Origin: Acanthochlamys bracteata
Taxonomy: Eukaryota > Streptophyta > Magnoliopsida > Pandanales > Velloziaceae
NCBI GenBank assembly: GCA_019914995.1
Contig: CM034130.1
Span: 4,030,001 to 4,094,000 of the forward strand
DNA: 64,000 bases
Direction of reading: 5' to 3'
The notes beneath the pieces were generated by a model. The model did no database searches, was not told the origin of the DNA, and saw only the letters and a program-made list of their open reading frames with translations. Positions 62,515 to 64,000 of the stretch are shown in pieces. Position 1 is the stretch's first letter, and each line of letters starts with the position of its first letter. The position numbers and the translations under genes are program-made.

Positions 62515-62527
62515 GGCTCTGATACCA
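62515..62527 (-). other. Primer-binding site of the copia element
   Basis: On the minus strand TGGTATCAGAGCC directly follows the 5' LTR. It is complementary to the 3' end of initiator-Met tRNA, the usual primer of plant copia elements. Confidence 0.9.
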
Positions 62528-62725
62528 AATTGAATAATAAAATCACAAGTTGAATTTCTTGTTGTATTCCTTAATGAAAGAGCTACATATATAGAGGAAT
62601 ACAAGTAACTAAATTAGGAAGATTATCTAATATCTAAGCTAGGAAATATATCAAATCTAATATCTAACTTAGTTAGGAAATATATCAAATCCAATATCTA
62701 ATTTAGGAAACTAAATATTTTAACA
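62528..62725 (-). repeat. 5' LTR of the copia element
   Basis: 198 bp. It is longer than the 3' LTR mainly because a segment of about 34 bp ('aggaaatatatcaaat' plus following bases) is present twice in tandem. Confidence 0.9.
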
Positions 62726-62730
62726 AGTGG

Positions 62731-63117
62731 AACTCCCCATTCTCAGTAACAAAATCAAGACTAGATTTTTAACACAAAAGACGAGTTCTGTTAGGTAGGA
62801 GAAAATTTAAATGTGCATTAGCAAACTGGGATTGACGGCTTTCAGTGGACCCCAAACCTTCGGTTGCGAGGCTCTAACCAATTCGTTGCGTCCAACATTA
62901 CCCCCTGCTAAAACAAGATTCTGAAAACCAATAAATCTCTCAAGGCTATAATATCACACAAAATATTGATATTGTAGCTTTTTATCTTTTAGTGTTATAA
63001 ATAATTAACATAGATTGTTGGACTGTCTGCAATATATTCTAGTAAAATAGACCTTATTCAGCCTATCAAAACATCTTATGGGCTGGCCATATTTAGCCCA
63101 CTTAAAATAATTTGTTA
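62731..63117. other. Non-genic stretch between copia element and U2 gene
   Basis: Moderately balanced base composition; no gene recognised. This is the other half of the copia target region. Confidence 0.45.
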
Positions 63118-63119
63118 TA

Positions 63120-63170
63120 GTACCACATAGGTAGAGAGAGCGCAAGGTTCAGATTGAAGGTAGCATAAAG
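63120..63170 (+). promoter_or_regulatory. U2 snRNA promoter: upstream sequence element and TATA-like box
   Basis: 'gtaccacatag' at 63,120-63,130 matches 9 of 11 positions of the plant snRNA upstream element RTCCCACATCG, and a TATA-like 'gcataaag' lies at 63,163-63,170. The gap of about 32-33 bp is the spacing that specifies RNA polymerase II in plants. The element is about 70-80 bp before the RNA start, as expected. Confidence 0.7.
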
Positions 63171-63198
63171 TCGCGTGGTTAAGCATGTTAGAAAGCTC

Positions 63199-63398
63199 AT
63201 ACCTTTCTCGGCCTTTTGGCTAAGATCAAGTGTAGTATCTGTTCTTATCAGTTTAATATCTGATAGTGGTTCATGGAACCACATTGATATTAAATTTATT
63301 TTTTTAAGGGGAAGGGACCGCTTACCAGTGGCTTGCTGCTGAGTCCCTCATGCGTCGCCCATGGTTTGCACTACTGCACGGGCCTGGCGCAACCCCTA
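63199..63398 (+). ncRNA. U2: U2 spliceosomal snRNA
   Basis: The first 67 nt match the conserved 5' part of U2: ATACCTTTCTCGGCCTTTTG, then the branch-point pairing segment with GTAGTATC, then the SL I/IIa region 'cagtttaatatctgata'. Stem IIb is rebuilt from different bases (GTGGTT..GAACCAC, perfectly paired), which suggests selection. The Sm site ATTTATTTTTTTAAG follows. The 3' stems IV read GCGTCGCCC...GGGCCTGGCGC, with one or two changes in the loop arm. U2 pairs with the intron branch site during spliceosome assembly. Promoter and 3' box are both in place, so the gene looks functional. Confidence 0.93.
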
Positions 63399-63408
63399 CT
63401 AAATCTCA

Positions 63409-63415
63409 AGTCAAA
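63409..63415 (+). terminator. U2 snRNA 3' box
   Basis: 'agtcaaa', preceded by 'ctca', fits the plant snRNA 3'-end signal CA(N)3-10AGTNNAA about 10 nt after the mature end. Confidence 0.65.
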
Positions 63416-64000
63416 ATTTTCTGGCTCCACGTTAAGATAGTGTAGCATTTAATGAAAATAAAAGAAAAAATGTTTGCTGAATAGGAGAAAAACTGCAATT
63501 CGAAGATATAGTATTTCCCACTATGACAACCAAAGATGAGTAGGAGCATGGAGGCTCTTCTTCATTGTCAAAAGAAAATAACCCACCAATAAGAACTTTT
63601 ATCAATAATAACTATACATTCTCAGAAGAATTCCGAATGTTGCAGCAGCATCAAATAATCTAGTGACCTACATACTAAAACGACATTCTCAGGATAGAGA
63701 GCTGCCAAGTCGGTTAAACTGGGTTTGCTGTAGCATAAGTTATCAAAACAATAAGAATGGTGTATATAAAGGAGTGACCAATAAGAAGCTAGGAATATTG
63801 TTGCTTGCTCAAAAATTATCAACTGCAAGTAAATTCGGAGAAAGCAGAAAAGTGAGAGCAACTTCAGCTTAGGGCGTGTGTAATATCATCCCCTAAATTT
63901 CACTTTTTTAAACTCATTCATAATATAAAATAAACAAAAATTTTTAAATAAACATTTTCTAGCAAATTTTTTAAATTTAATTTTTAAATTTACTATTAAT
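63416..64000. other. Non-genic stretch to window end
   Basis: No gene was recognised. From about 63,874 ('gcgtgtgtaatatcatcccc') the sequence turns into A/T runs and may be the start of another MITE cut by the window edge. Confidence 0.45.

Larger units (their letters stand above)
57729..62725 (-). mobile_element. Copia LTR retrotransposon, structurally whole but coding region broken
   Basis: A 4,997-bp Ty1/copia element read on the minus strand. LTRs are 62,528-62,725 (5') and 57,729-57,896 (3'); a 5-bp target duplication AGTGG flanks it (57,724-57,728 and 62,726-62,730). The primer site and polypurine tract are present. Parts in order: gag (about 62,160-61,370) with zinc knuckle CTHCNKSGHTKMKC; protease with WIIDSGATDH near 61,150; integrase with LWHRRLWHASFG near 60,770 and RSDNGGEYKC near 60,400; reverse transcriptase around 59,400-58,840 with FDVKNAFLHGELTEEVYM and YVDDM; RNase H near 58,150 with LFCDNKTACDIAHNP and ADILTKPV. 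PR-IN-RT-RH order is diagnostic of copia. The coding region has roughly five or more breaks. The LTRs differ at about 4% of aligned sites, suggesting insertion within the last few million years. Confidence 0.95.

Overview
The window is nuclear DNA from a flowering plant, most likely a eudicot. The evidence is intron-rich genes with plant-only products (a SAUR auxin-response protein, a CDPK-related kinase, the chloroplast-division protein ARC6), a plant-type U2 snRNA gene with its upstream element, very AT-rich intergenic DNA, and plant transposon families (copia LTR elements, an RTE-like LINE with a TTG-type tail, many MITEs). I cannot name the species.

Layout. 1-8 kb: AT-rich and mostly non-genic, with a zinc-knuckle coding fragment and a SIRE-like LTR relic. 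8.0-8.7 kb: an intronless SAUR32-like gene on the minus strand. 9-17.5 kb: repeats, including two copies of a composite repeat in opposite orientation and several MITEs. 17.6-24.6 kb: an 11-exon CDPK-related kinase gene on the minus strand. 25-26.9 kb: a probable Pack-type transposon carrying a PPR-like gene fragment. 29.5-37.75 kb: a 12-exon cytosolic prolyl-tRNA synthetase gene on the minus strand. 37.9-48.5 kb: a repeat-dominated block with an RTE-like LINE interrupted by a MITE, an LTR with a primer-binding site, an unidentified decayed coding region and further repeats. 49.1-55.2 kb: a degenerate tRNA-Phe directly upstream of a seven-exon ARC6 gene on the plus strand. 56.1-56.4 kb: a small secreted Kazal-type protein gene between two MITEs. 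57.7-62.7 kb: a copia element on the minus strand, about 5.0 kb, with both LTRs, a 5-bp target duplication, PBS and PPT; its coding region is broken. 63.2-63.4 kb: a U2 snRNA gene with upstream element, TATA-like box and 3' box.

The host genes are unrelated housekeeping or signalling genes (auxin response, membrane-anchored kinase signalling, tRNA charging, plastid division, protease inhibition, splicing). There is no sign of an operon-like cluster. Exon boundaries were derived by hand from GT/AG sites, reading phase and family similarity. The four multi-kilobase or short host genes all translate through without internal stops. Repeat boundaries are less certain than gene boundaries.
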